Assembly: GCA_964406445.1 (NCBI GenBank)
Contig: CAYORU010000021.1
Location: 1 to 59,591 of the forward strand
Direction of reading: 5' to 3'
Origin: SG8-30 sp964406445
Lineage (GTDB): Bacteria > Pseudomonadota > Gammaproteobacteria > Steroidobacterales > Steroidobacteraceae
DNA: 59,591 bases
Part shown: positions 10,773-19,365 of the stretch, piece by piece
How the letters are laid out: every line of letters starts with the position of its first letter
How positions within the stretch are numbered: the first letter of the stretch is position 1
Made by a program: the position numbers and the translations under genes
Notes under the pieces: generated by a model
The model's input: the letters and a program-made list of their open reading frames with translations, nothing else
What the model was told of the DNA's origin: nothing
Database searches by the model: none

Positions 10773-10865
10773 TGCCGTTCCGTGGCCGGTCCGCTCGGTC
10801 CCGGGCATCTGCGGCTGCAACACGGGCCGCCCGCAAGCCCAACGGGCCCGGAACGTTAGCTCGTC

Positions 10866-10876
10866 TTGCGACGCAA
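10866..10876. promoter_or_regulatory. Palindrome TTGC-N3-GCAA
   Basis: TTGCGACGCAA is an 11-bp palindrome between the end of mccA and the SDR gene. The same TTGC-N3-GCAA core is in the longer palindrome before the thiolase gene (19315-19329), which suggests a shared regulator. Confidence 0.4.
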
Positions 10877-10904
10877 AACAATCCGCCGATCGGTGAAGGG
10901 GGAA

Positions 10905-12878
10905 TCAGTCGGCGACCAGGTCGCAGAGGACCGCCTCGGCCTCGACCTGGTCGCCCTCGGCGACGCGCAGGCGCTCGATCCGGCCCGCGCGCGCGGCGCG
11001 CAGCGTGTGCTGCATCTTCATGCCTTCGATCACTGCCAGCGCCGCGCCGGCTGCGACCGTCTGTCCCTCGGCGACGTGCAGCGCGACGACCCGGCCGGGA
11101 AGCGGCGACGCGGGATGCGCGTCGGCGTCCACCGCGGTGGTCTCGAAGGGCCAGGGGTCCACCAGCTCGAACTCGCGGCTCTCCCGCGCCGTCACGACGA
11201 GCTGCCGGCCGTGCCCCACGAGCGTCAGCTCCTGCGCCTGGCCGGGCTCCTCGACCGTGAGCAGGTCCTGCCCGCCCTGGGTCACGCGCGCGCGGTGCCG
11301 GCCCCTTTCGCCGGATACCTCGAGCCAGGCGCCGTCGCGCCGCGCCCGGATCCGCAGGAATCGCGGGCAGGCCAGCCCGAGCGTGGTTCCGCCGAGGCCG
11401 CCGGCCCGCCAGGCGTCGGCCGATGCCCAGGGGCCGCCGCCGGGCTCGCCGGCCCTGGCGGCGATCCGCTCGAGCGCGTAGTGCGCCGCCGCGAGCAGGG
11501 TCGCGCCGTCTGGCGGTCCGCGCTCGGCCAGCACGTCGTCGAGGCGGCGATCGAGGTAGCCGGTGTCCATTGCGCCTGCCGCGAAGTCCGGATGGGCCGC
11601 GATGCGCCGGAGCAGCGGCAGGTTGCTGCGCGGGCCGAACAAGGCACAGCGCGCCAGCGTCCGCCGCAGCCGCTCGATCGCGCCGTCGCGATCGGGCGCC
11701 GACACCACGATCTTGGCGATCATGGGGTCGTAGTGGGACTCGACCCGGTCGCCATCGTCGACGCCGCGATCGACGCGGACGCCGGCCGTTTCCGGCGGCA
11801 GGGCGAAGCGCTCGACGCGCCCGGTGGACGGCAGGAACCCGCGCGCGGGGTCCTCGCTGTAGACGCGCGCCTCGATCGCGTGGCCGCGGGCGCCGATCGC
11901 TTCCTGCGGCAGCGGCAGCCGCGCACCGGCGGCAATCGCGAGCTGCCACTCGACGAGGTCGAGGCCGGTGACCGCCTCGGTCACCGGGTGTTCCACCTGC
12001 AGGCGGGTGTTGACCTCCAGGAAGTAGAAGCGTCGCGACTCGTCGACCACGAACTCCACGGTGCCTGCGTTCACGTAGCCCACGGCCGCGGCCATCCGCA
12101 AGGCCGACGCGGTCATGCGTTCGCGAAGCGCCGGGTCGAGGAACGGGGAGGGCGACTCCTCGACGATCTTCTGGTAGCGGCGCTGGATGGAGCACTCGCG
12201 CTCGAACAGGTGCACGTGGCCGCCGTGCGCGTCCCCGAACACCTGCACCTCGACGTGCCGCGGCCTCTGCAGGAAGCGCTCGAGCATCACCCGGCCATCG
12301 CCGAACGCGCTGCCGGCCTCGCGGCCCGCCGCGGCGACGGCCTCGGCGAGCCCGACGGGACCGCGGACGACGCGCATGCCCTTGCCGCCGCCGCCGGCGA
12401 CGGCCTTGACGAGCAGCGGATAGCCGATCCGCGCCGCCTCGCGCTCCACGACCGAGGGGTCGGCCACCTCGCCGAACCAGCCGGGCACGACCGGGACGCC
12501 GGCCGCCTCGGCCGCGGCCTTCGCCTCGTGCTTGAGGCCCATGCGACGGATGACCTCGGGCGAGGGCCCGATGAAGACGATCCCGGCGGCCGCGCAGGCT
12601 TCGGCAAAGCCGGCGTTCTCCGACAGGAAGCCGTAGCCGGGGTGGATGGCCTCCGCGCCCGAGCGGCGCGCGGCCTCGAGGATGCGTTCCCCGTCGAGGT
12701 ACGACTCGCGCGCAGGCGGCGGGCCGACCAGGTGCGATTCGTCGGCGAGGCGCACGTGGCGGGCCTGGCGGTCGGCCTCGGAGTGCACGGCGATGGCGTG
12801 GATGCCGAGCCTCCGGCAGGTGGCGATCACGCGGCAGGCGATCTCGCCGCGGTTCGCAATGAGGACCCGGCGGAACAT
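10905..12878 (-). CDS. mccA: Methylcrotonyl-CoA carboxylase, biotin-carboxylase (alpha) subunit
   Basis: This 657-aa protein carries biotin carboxylase and biotin carrier domains. It starts FRRVLIANRGEIACRVI, has the ATP-grasp glycine loop AGGGGKGM and the FERECSIQRRYQK segment, and ends with the biotinylation motif EGMKMQ (Lys621). With MccB it carboxylates 3-methylcrotonyl-CoA in leucine degradation. The assignment to methylcrotonyl-CoA rather than propionyl- or geranyl-CoA rests on the neighbours ivd, mccB and a methylglutaconyl-CoA hydratase. The ATG at 12878 overlaps the upstream stop (TGATG); a GTG one codon earlier is equally possible. Confidence 0.93.
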   Translation of the reverse strand: MFRRVLIANRGEIACRVIATCRRLGIHAIAVHSEADRQARHVRLADESHLVGPPPARESYLDGERILEAARRSGAEAIHPGYGFLSENAGFAEACAAAGIVFIGPSPEVIRRMGLKHEAKAAAEAAGVPVVPGWFGEVADPSVVEREAARIGYPLLVKAVAGGGGKGMRVVRGPVGLAEAVAAAGREAGSAFGDGRVMLERFLQRPRHVEVQVFGDAHGGHVHLFERECSIQRRYQKIVEESPSPFLDPALRERMTASALRMAAAVGYVNAGTVEFVVDESRRFYFLEVNTRLQVEHPVTEAVTGLDLVEWQLAIAAGARLPLPQEAIGARGHAIEARVYSEDPARGFLPSTGRVERFALPPETAGVRVDRGVDDGDRVESHYDPMIAKIVVSAPDRDGAIERLRRTLARCALFGPRSNLPLLRRIAAHPDFAAGAMDTGYLDRRLDDVLAERGPPDGATLLAAAHYALERIAARAGEPGGGPWASADAWRAGGLGGTTLGLACPRFLRIRARRDGAWLEVSGERGRHRARVTQGGQDLLTVEEPGQAQELTLVGHGRQLVVTARESREFELVDPWPFETTAVDADAHPASPLPGRVVALHVAEGQTVAAGAALAVIEGMKMQHTLRAARAGRIERLRVAEGDQVEAEAVLCDLVAD

Positions 12879-13678
12879 CACTCGCGACTCCAGGCCGGCG
12901 GGCGCCGCTCGAGGAAGGCGCCGAGCCCTTCGCGGCCCTCCTCCAGCGCCCGCAGCCGCGCGATCCAGGCCGCGGTTTCCGCGCCGAGCGCGCGGTCCTC
13001 GTCGTCGCTGCGGCCGGTCACCCGGCGAACCAGCCTCTTCGCCTCGGCCTGCGCCGCGGGCGCCCCACGGAGCAGCTCGCCGACGACGCCGGCCACCGCC
13101 TCGTCGAGCGTCTCGGCGGGCGCGACCACGTGCACGAGCCCGAGCCGCCCGGCCTCGGCCGCGCCGAAGCGCTCGCCGGTCAGGAAGTAGCGCCGCGCCT
13201 GGCGCGCGCCGATGGCGCGGACCACGAACGGCGAGATCATCGCCGGCACGATGCCGAGCCGGACTTCCGTCAGCGCGAAGCGGGCGCCCTCGGCGGCGAC
13301 CGCCACGTCGCAGGCGGCGATCAGCCCGAGGGCGCCGCCGAAGGCGTCGCCCTGCACGCGCGCGACGGTGGGGTGCGCGAGGCCGTCGAGCTGCAGCAGC
13401 AGGCTCGCGAGGCAGCGGGCCTCGCGCTCGTTGTCCGCCGGCGCCGCGTCCGCGGCCCGGCGCATCTCGCCGATGTCCGCGCCGGCGCAGAAGGTCGGTC
13501 CCGACGCGGCCAGCACCACCGCCCGCACCGAGGCGTCCTCGTGCAGGCCCGCCATTATCGCCGTGAGTTCCGCAACCACCGCGCTCGACAGCGCGTTGTG
13601 GCGCGCGGGCCGGTCGATCGTCACGGTGGCCACGCCGCGCGGGTCGCGCGACAGGCGGACGGGCACCTCGTCGGCCAT
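12878..13678 (-). CDS. liuC: Enoyl-CoA hydratase family, probable methylglutaconyl-CoA hydratase
   Basis: This 266-aa crotonase-fold protein contains the CoA-binding/oxyanion segment GPTFCAGADIGEM and the second oxyanion region QGDAFGGALGLIAACD. It ends in the usual hydrophobic helical C-terminus. It lies between the two carboxylase subunits, overlapping mccA by one base and following mccB after 11 bases. This order fits hydration of 3-methylglutaconyl-CoA to HMG-CoA. The specific substrate is inferred from context; the family is clear. Confidence 0.9.
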   Translation of the reverse strand: MADEVPVRLSRDPRGVATVTIDRPARHNALSSAVVAELTAIMAGLHEDASVRAVVLAASGPTFCAGADIGEMRRAADAAPADNEREARCLASLLLQLDGLAHPTVARVQGDAFGGALGLIAACDVAVAAEGARFALTEVRLGIVPAMISPFVVRAIGARQARRYFLTGERFGAAEAGRLGLVHVVAPAETLDEAVAGVVGELLRGAPAAQAEAKRLVRRVTGRSDDEDRALGAETAAWIARLRALEEGREGLGAFLERRPPAWSRE

Positions 13679-13689
13679 GGTCTCGCTCC

Positions 13690-15300
13690 TCACATCCGGA
13701 AAACGCCGTAGCGCTCTTCCGCCGGCGCCGGCCCGCGCGCGACCGTCGCGAGCGCGAGCCCGAGCACCCGGCGGGTGTCGAGCGGGTCGATCACGCCGTC
13801 GTCCCACAGCCGGGCGGTGGCGTAGTAGGGGTTGCCCTGCGCCTCGTACTGGCTGCGGATCTCCTCCATGAAGCGCTCCTGCTCCGGCTCCGGCCAGCGG
13901 CCGCCGCGCGCCTCCACGCCGTCGCGCCGGACCGTGGCCAGCACGTTCGCGGCCTGCTCCCCGCCCATCACCGAGATGCGCGCGTTCGGCCAGCTCCACA
14001 GGAAGCGCCCGCCGTAGGCGCGCCCGCACATGGCGTAGTTGCCGGCGCCGAAGGAGCCGCCGATGATCACGGTGAGCTTCGGCACGGGTGCGCAGGCGAC
14101 GGCCGTGACCATCTTGGCGCCGTCGCGGGCGATGCCCGCGTTCTCGTAGCGCTTGCCCACCATGAAGCCGGTGATGTTCTGCAGGAACAGCAGCGGCGTG
14201 CGGCGGCGCGCGGCGAGCTGCACGAAATGCGCGCCCTTGAGCGCCGACTCCGAGAACAGGATCCCGTTGTTGGCGACGATGGCGACCGGGTATCCCCAGA
14301 CCCTGGCGAAGCCGCAGACCAGCGTCTTGCCGTAGAGCGCCTTGAATTCGTGGAACTCCGAGCGGTCGACCAGGCGCGCGATGACCTCGCGCACGTCGTA
14401 GGGCTGGCGCAGGTCGCGCGGCACGACGCCGTACAGGCCGGCTGGGTCGCAGGCGGGCTCCGCCGGCGCGGCCGCGGCCAGCCAGGGCGCGGCGTCCGGG
14501 TCCAGCGCGCCGATCGCGCGGCGCGCGATGGCGAGGGCGTGGGCGTCGTTCTCCGCGAGGTGGTCGACGACGCCGGAACTGCGCGCGTGCACGTCGCCAC
14601 CCCCGAGCGACTCGGCGTCGACCACCTCGCCGGTCGCGGCCTTCACGAGCGGCGGCCCGCCGAGGAAGATCGTGCCCTGGTTGCGCACGATGATGCTCTC
14701 GTCGCACATGGCCGGCACGTAGGCGCCGCCCGCCGTGCAGGAGCCCATGACCGCCGCGATCTGCGCGACGCCCGCCGCCGACATGCGCGCCTGGTTGAAG
14801 AAGATGCGGCCGAAGTGCTCGCGATCGGGGAAGACCTCGTCCTGCAGAGGCAGGAAGGCGCCGCCCGAGTCGACGAGGTAGACGCAGGGGAGGCGGTTCT
14901 CGAGGGCGATCTCCTGCGCGCGCAGGTGCTTCTTCACGGTCAGCGGGAAGTAGGTGCCGCCCTTCACGGTCGCGTCGTTGGCCACCACCATGACGAGGCG
15001 TCCCGAGGCGCGGCCGATGCCACAGACCAGCCCGGCGGCCGGCGCGTCGCCGCCGTAGAGGCCATGGGCGGCGAGCGGCGCGATCTCGAGGAACGGGCTG
15101 CCGGGATCGAGCAGCGCCTCGACGCGGTCGCGGGCGAGCAGCTTGCCGCGGTCGGTGTGCCTGCGCCGCGCCTCCTCGTCGCCGCCGAGGGCGTTCGCCG
15201 CCAGGCGAGAGCGGAGGTCGCCGACCAGCGCCGCGAACTGGGCGGCGTTATCCCGGAACTCCGCCGAGCGGGGATCGGCGCGCGTCTCGATGACCGTCAT
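13690..15300 (-). CDS. mccB: Methylcrotonyl-CoA carboxylase, carboxyltransferase (beta) subunit
   Basis: The 536-aa protein is a biotin-dependent carboxyltransferase of the MCC/PCC-beta type. It shows RGKLLARDRVEALLDPGSPF near residue 50, LVDSGGAFLPLQDEVFPD and the C-terminal FGAGNYAMCGRAY segment, which is typical of MCC beta. It transfers the carboxyl group from biotin to 3-methylcrotonyl-CoA. The ATG at 15300 lies 17 bases after ivd, so the four genes from ivd to mccA form one tightly packed minus-strand transcription unit. Confidence 0.95.
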   Translation of the reverse strand: MTVIETRADPRSAEFRDNAAQFAALVGDLRSRLAANALGGDEEARRRHTDRGKLLARDRVEALLDPGSPFLEIAPLAAHGLYGGDAPAAGLVCGIGRASGRLVMVVANDATVKGGTYFPLTVKKHLRAQEIALENRLPCVYLVDSGGAFLPLQDEVFPDREHFGRIFFNQARMSAAGVAQIAAVMGSCTAGGAYVPAMCDESIIVRNQGTIFLGGPPLVKAATGEVVDAESLGGGDVHARSSGVVDHLAENDAHALAIARRAIGALDPDAAPWLAAAAPAEPACDPAGLYGVVPRDLRQPYDVREVIARLVDRSEFHEFKALYGKTLVCGFARVWGYPVAIVANNGILFSESALKGAHFVQLAARRRTPLLFLQNITGFMVGKRYENAGIARDGAKMVTAVACAPVPKLTVIIGGSFGAGNYAMCGRAYGGRFLWSWPNARISVMGGEQAANVLATVRRDGVEARGGRWPEPEQERFMEEIRSQYEAQGNPYYATARLWDDGVIDPLDTRRVLGLALATVARGPAPAEERYGVFRM

Positions 15301-15317
15301 GCTGCGCCTCCCGCGGA

Positions 15318-16481
15318 TCAGCCCGTGGCGCGGAACAGCTCGCGGCCGATCAGCATCCGGCGGATCTCGTTGGTGCCGGCGCCGATGTCGTAGAGCTTCG
15401 CGTCGCGCAGCAGCCGCCCCGCGTCGTACTCGTTGACGTAGCCGTTGCCGCCGAGCGCCTGGATCGCCTCCAGCCCGGCGCGAACGCCGCTCTCGGAAGC
15501 GAGCATCAGGCAGGCGGCCGCGTCGAAGCGGGTCGTGCGGCCCGCGTCGCAGGCCCGGGCCACCGCGTAGGCGTAGGCCCGCGACGCGTTGCAGGCGGTG
15601 TAGAGGTCCGCGAGCTTGGCCTGCATCAGCTGGAACTCGCCGATCGGCTGGCCGAACTGCCGGCGCTCGTGCAGATACGGCGCGACCAGGTCGAGCGCCG
15701 CGCGCATCAGGCCGAGCGGCCCGCCGGCGAGCACCACCCGCTCGTAGTCGAGGCCGCTCATCAGGACGCCGGCGCCGCCGCCGACCTCGCCGAGCACGTT
15801 CTCACGCGGCACGCGGCAGCCGTCGAAGACGAGTTCGCAGGTGTCGGAGCCACGCATGCCGAGCTTGTCGAGCTTCTGCGCGGTCAAGAAGCCAGGCGTG
15901 CCGCGCTCGACCACGAACGCGGTGATCGCCTTCGGTCCCGAGCCCGGCTCGAGCGAGGCATAGACCACGAGCACGTCCGCGCCCGGCCCGTTGGTGATCC
16001 ACATCTTGCGCCCGTCGAGGACGAAGCCGTCGCCGTCCGGCCGCGCGCGGGTGCGCATCGACACGACGTCCGAGCCGGCCCCGGTCTCGCTCATGGCGAG
16101 CGCGCCGAGGTGCTCGCCCGAGACGAGCCGCGGCAGCCAGCGGCGCTTCTGCGCTTCGTTGCCCCAGCGGCGGATCTGGTTGACGCAGAGGTTCGAGTGG
16201 GCGCCGTAGGACAGGCCGACCGAGCCGGAGGCGCGGCTGATCTCCTCCATGGCCACCACGTGCTCGAGGTAGCCGTAGCCCAGCCCGCCATGCTGTTCCT
16301 CGACCGTCAGGCCGAGCAGCCCCATGCCGCCGAGCTCCGGCCAGAGGTCCCGCGGGAACTCGTTGCTGCGGTCGATCTCGGCCGCGCGCGGCGCGATGCG
16401 GCGCGCGGCGAACTCGCGCACCGCCGCGCGCAACTCGTCCACGCGCTCGCCGAGGCCGAAATCGAAGTCCAGGTCGAACAT
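15318..16481 (-). CDS. ivd: Isovaleryl-CoA dehydrogenase
   Basis: This 387-aa acyl-CoA dehydrogenase oxidises isovaleryl-CoA to 3-methylcrotonyl-CoA and passes electrons to ETF. It has the FAD/substrate motifs AMSETGAGSDV and WITNGP, and the DYERVVLAGGPLG segment. The glutamate of that segment is the catalytic base characteristic of isovaleryl-CoA dehydrogenases; most other acyl-CoA dehydrogenases carry it near the C-terminus. The ATG at 16481 (MFDLDFDFG) gives the family length. It is the first gene of the liu unit and is divergent from the GntR regulator, with a candidate operator between them. Confidence 0.95.
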   Translation of the reverse strand: MFDLDFDFGLGERVDELRAAVREFAARRIAPRAAEIDRSNEFPRDLWPELGGMGLLGLTVEEQHGGLGYGYLEHVVAMEEISRASGSVGLSYGAHSNLCVNQIRRWGNEAQKRRWLPRLVSGEHLGALAMSETGAGSDVVSMRTRARPDGDGFVLDGRKMWITNGPGADVLVVYASLEPGSGPKAITAFVVERGTPGFLTAQKLDKLGMRGSDTCELVFDGCRVPRENVLGEVGGGAGVLMSGLDYERVVLAGGPLGLMRAALDLVAPYLHERRQFGQPIGEFQLMQAKLADLYTACNASRAYAYAVARACDAGRTTRFDAAACLMLASESGVRAGLEAIQALGGNGYVNEYDAGRLLRDAKLYDIGAGTNEIRRMLIGRELFRATG

Positions 16482-16512
16482 GCGCGGTCCCCTCGCTTGC
16501 CGCCCCATGATA

Positions 16513-16535
16513 ATTGTCGGACAATCAGACAATCA
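16513..16535. promoter_or_regulatory. Candidate GntR/FadR-type operator in the ivd/gntR divergent region
   Basis: The palindrome ATTGTC-G-GACAAT (16513-16525) contains TTGTCGGACAA, which fits the T-N-GT-N3-AC-N-A pattern of FadR-subfamily GntR operators. The half-site GACAATCA is repeated directly at 16520-16527 and 16528-16535. It lies 32 bases before the ivd start on one side and 25 bases before the regulator start on the other, so autoregulation and control of the liu genes are both plausible. Confidence 0.7.
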
Positions 16536-16559
16536 AGCCTCCGGGGCCTGCAGCCGCCG

Positions 16560-17279
16560 ATGTTCGAACCGCTCCACAACCCGCCCGCCTACCATCGCCT
16601 GTCGGAGGCCATCCGCGCGAGGATCCTGGCGCGTCAGCTCGGCGAGGGGGACAGCCTGCCGACCGAGACCGAGCTGGCCCGGCAGTTCGCGGTCAACCGC
16701 TCGACCGTGCGGGAGGCGCTGCGCAACCTGCAGTCGGCCGGGCTGGTCGAGCGCCGCGGCGGCGGCAAGAAGCTCTACGTGAGTCGGCCGGCGGTGGGCA
16801 CGGTGGGCGAGGGCCTGCGCGAGGCCCTGAGCCTGCATGGGGCGCGCTTCGCGGACGTCTGGGAGGCGCTGCTCGCGCTCGAGCCGGCGGTCGCGGCGGC
16901 GGCCGCTCGGCGGCGCGGGCCGGCCGAACTCGAGGGCCTCGAGCGCATCGTCGAGGAATTCTCGGCCCGGGAGCTGCCGGCCGCCGAGGCGGTCGCCCTC
17001 GTGGGCCGGTTCTTCCGGGCGCTCGGCGCGGCCTCTGGCAATCCCGTCTTCGTCCTGGCGAACGAGCCGCTGGTGCAGCTCGTCGAGCCCGGGCTCGCGA
17101 TCATCATCGACCGGTTGCCGCAGGCGCGCCGGCGCATCGGCTCGGCGCAGCGCGCGATGCTCGTGGCCGTGCGCGCGCGGGACCGCGCGGCCGCCGCGGA
17201 CTGGATGCGCCGCCATGTCGAGGATTTCCGGCGCGGCTTCGAGCAGGCCGGCCTGCCGCTCGACATCGTGGTCGGCTGA
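16560..17279 (+). CDS. GntR family regulator, FadR/FCD subfamily
   Basis: The 239-aa protein has an N-terminal winged helix (about residues 10-80: LPTETELARQFAVNRSTVREAL, then a VERRGGG wing). Its all-helical C-terminal domain is of the FCD type, with the usual Asp/His-rich helices. The ATG at 16560 begins the conserved helix; the long open frame upstream is antisense to ivd. It is divergent from ivd across 78 bases that contain a FadR-type palindrome. It probably controls the liu genes with an acyl-CoA or organic-acid ligand. In many proteobacteria the known liu regulators are instead MerR- or TetR-type. Confidence 0.9.
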   Translation: MFEPLHNPPAYHRLSEAIRARILARQLGEGDSLPTETELARQFAVNRSTVREALRNLQSAGLVERRGGGKKLYVSRPAVGTVGEGLREALSLHGARFADVWEALLALEPAVAAAAARRRGPAELEGLERIVEEFSARELPAAEAVALVGRFFRALGAASGNPVFVLANEPLVQLVEPGLAIIIDRLPQARRRIGSAQRAMLVAVRARDRAAAADWMRRHVEDFRRGFEQAGLPLDIVVG

Positions 17280-17285
17280 TCGGCC

Positions 17286-18062
17286 TCAGTCGCCGATCCG
17301 GGCCTGGTTGTCCTCCCCGACCGTGGCGAACAGCGCAGGCCAGTCGGGCGGCGTGCCGCCGGGTACGCCTGCGAGCGACAGCGTCTTGCGGAAGGCCGCC
17401 GGGTTGCCGAGCGCCGCCACGCAGGCCCGCGCGACGTCGGCGCGCGCGATCGACGCGGGCGGCAGCGCGGCGTCGGTCCCTGCGCGGATGCCTTCGCCGC
17501 CGTCTGCGTCGGTCAGCCCGCCCGGCCGCAGGATCGTGTAGTTCAGGCCGCTGAAGCGCAGCGCGTTCTCGCCGAGCCCCTTCCAGAGCAGGATGTTGCC
17601 GGCGAAGCGGTTGAGCGGGTGGGTCGGCTCCGCGACCCCGCGCGAGGAGACCAGCACGAAGTGCTCCACGCCGCCGGCCGCGAGCGCGGCCTCGACGAGG
17701 TTGCGCACGCCGCGGTAGTCGACCGCCTCCGGCGAGTTCGACGGGTCGCGGCGGCTGTTCGAGCCCACCGCCCACACGATCTGCCGCACGCCCGTGACGG
17801 CAGGCCCGAGCGTCTGCGGCTCGCGCACGTCGGCCTCGACGATCGAGACGGCATCGCCGAATCGCTCGCGCGCGCCCGCCGCGGAGCGGGCGATGACGCG
17901 CACCTCCCGTCCCTGGCCGAGCAGCTGCTCGACGACGTGGCGGCCGGTCCGGCCCGTGGCGCCGGCCACCAGCACGACGCCGGCGCCCGGCTCGGCGGCG
18001 ACCGATGGCGGGGTCCAGCCGAGGAGGGCAGCGAGCAGGATGGCGAACGTGGCTCTCGTCAC
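17286..18062 (-). CDS. NAD(P)-binding atypical SDR (NmrA/SDR-a5-like) with signal peptide
   Basis: The 258-aa product has the Rossmann motif GATGRTGRHVVEQLL at about residue 33, then the DVREPQ and VSSRG segments of atypical SDRs that bind NAD(P) and resemble flavin/biliverdin reductases and NmrA. It lacks an obvious YxxxK pair. Unusually, the N-terminus (about residues 1-23, hydrophobic, ending VAA) looks like a Sec signal peptide. It follows the thiolase gene by 24 bases in the same direction. Its function is not known. Confidence 0.8.
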   Translation of the reverse strand: MTRATFAILLAALLGWTPPSVAAEPGAGVVLVAGATGRTGRHVVEQLLGQGREVRVIARSAAGARERFGDAVSIVEADVREPQTLGPAVTGVRQIVWAVGSNSRRDPSNSPEAVDYRGVRNLVEAALAAGGVEHFVLVSSRGVAEPTHPLNRFAGNILLWKGLGENALRFSGLNYTILRPGGLTDADGGEGIRAGTDAALPPASIARADVARACVAALGNPAAFRKTLSLAGVPGGTPPDWPALFATVGEDNQARIGD

Positions 18063-18086
18063 GGGTGACTCCCTGCAGGTCCCGGC

Positions 18087-19268
18087 TCAGGCCAGCTCGA
18101 GCGCGAGCGCGGTGGCCTCGCCGCCGCCTATGCACAGCGCCGCGACGCCGCGCTTGAGCCCCCGCGCCTGCAGCGCGTGGATCAGCGTGGCGGTGATGCG
18201 CGCGCCGGTGGCGCCGACCGGGTGGCCGAGCGCGCAGGCCCCGCCGTTGACGTTGACCTTGGCGTGGTCGAGGCCGCAGTCGTGCATGGCGGCCATGGTC
18301 ACGGCCGCGAACGCCTCGTTGATCTCGTAGAGGTCGACGTCGCCGGCCTTCCAGCCGACCTTGGCCAGCACCTTCTGGATGGCCCCGACGGGCGCGGTCG
18401 TGAACCACTCGGGCGCCTGCGCGTTGCTCGCGTAACCGAGCAGCCGCGCGACGGGCTTCAGTCCGCGGGCGAGGGCCGCCTCCTCCCGCATCAGCACCGC
18501 CGCCGCCGCGCCGTCCGAGATCGAGGAGGAACTCGCCGCGGTCACGGTGCCGTCCCTGGTGAAGGCCGGCTTCATGCCCGGGATCTTGCTCACGTCGCAG
18601 GTGAAGGGCGTCTCGTCCTTGTCGACGACCGTCTCGCCCTTGCGCGTCTTCACGGTCACCGGAACGATCTCGCGGGCGAACCCGCCGCCCTCGACCGCGC
18701 GCAGCGAGCGCCGCACCGACTCGGCGGCGAAGGCGTCCTGCGCCTCGCGCGTGAAGCCGTACTTCGCCGATGTCGCATCCGCGAAGCAGCCCATGGCCTT
18801 GCCGTCGAACGGGCTCAGCAGGCCGTCGTAGAACATGTGGTCGAGCAGCTCGCCGTGGCCCATCCGGTAGCCGCCGCGCGCCTTGAGCAGCAGGTAGGGC
18901 GCGTTGGTCATCGACTCGAGCCCGCCGGCCACGGCGACCACGGCCTCGCCGCTGTGCAGGCTGTCGGCGGCCATCATGATCGCCTTCATCCCCGAGCCGC
19001 ACATCTTGTTGATGGTCGTCGCCGGCACCGTGTCCGGAATGCCGGCGGCGAGCGCCGCCTGGCGCGCCGGCGCCTGGCCGAGGCCGGCCGGCAGCACGCA
19101 GCCCATGACCACCTCGTCGACGTCCTTGCCCGCGAGACCGCTCGACTCGAGCGCCCCGCGGATGGCGGCGGCGCCGAGCTCAGGCGCCTTGACGCCCGCG
19201 AACACGCCCTGGAACGCCCCGATCGGGGTGCGGCGGGCGGACAGGATCACGATCGAATCATTGCTCAT
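18087..19268 (-). CDS. Acetyl-CoA C-acetyltransferase (thiolase)
   Basis: This 393-aa thiolase condenses or cleaves acetoacetyl-CoA. The active-site Cys90 is in NKMCGSGMK, the histidine is in GGACALGHPVGATGAR, and the second cysteine is in the C-terminal ALCIGGGEA. The length and motifs match the biosynthetic/AtoB-PhaA branch. It lies downstream of the TetR gene in the same direction; the 97-base gap contains a palindrome (19315-19329). Together with AACS it would turn leucine-derived acetoacetate into acetyl-CoA. Confidence 0.95.
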   Translation of the reverse strand: MSNDSIVILSARRTPIGAFQGVFAGVKAPELGAAAIRGALESSGLAGKDVDEVVMGCVLPAGLGQAPARQAALAAGIPDTVPATTINKMCGSGMKAIMMAADSLHSGEAVVAVAGGLESMTNAPYLLLKARGGYRMGHGELLDHMFYDGLLSPFDGKAMGCFADATSAKYGFTREAQDAFAAESVRRSLRAVEGGGFAREIVPVTVKTRKGETVVDKDETPFTCDVSKIPGMKPAFTRDGTVTAASSSSISDGAAAAVLMREEAALARGLKPVARLLGYASNAQAPEWFTTAPVGAIQKVLAKVGWKAGDVDLYEINEAFAAVTMAAMHDCGLDHAKVNVNGGACALGHPVGATGARITATLIHALQARGLKRGVAALCIGGGEATALALELA

Positions 19269-19314
19269 GGGATTCCTCTGCCAGGCGGGCTCTGGCGACT
19301 GCGCTGGCCCGCGA

Positions 19315-19329
19315 TTTTGCCGTGCAAAA
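19315..19329. promoter_or_regulatory. 15-bp palindrome TTTTGC-N3-GCAAAA upstream of thiolase
   Basis: A perfect palindrome with a CGT centre lies 46 bases before the thiolase start codon. The core TTGC-N3-GCAA recurs at 10866-10876. TGC/GCA-centred sites are known for the polyhydroxyalkanoate regulator PhaR, but that link is only a possibility here. Confidence 0.55.
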
Positions 19330-19365
19330 GAGCGCCTGTCTCTCCGTCGTTGGTCGCAACCGGGG

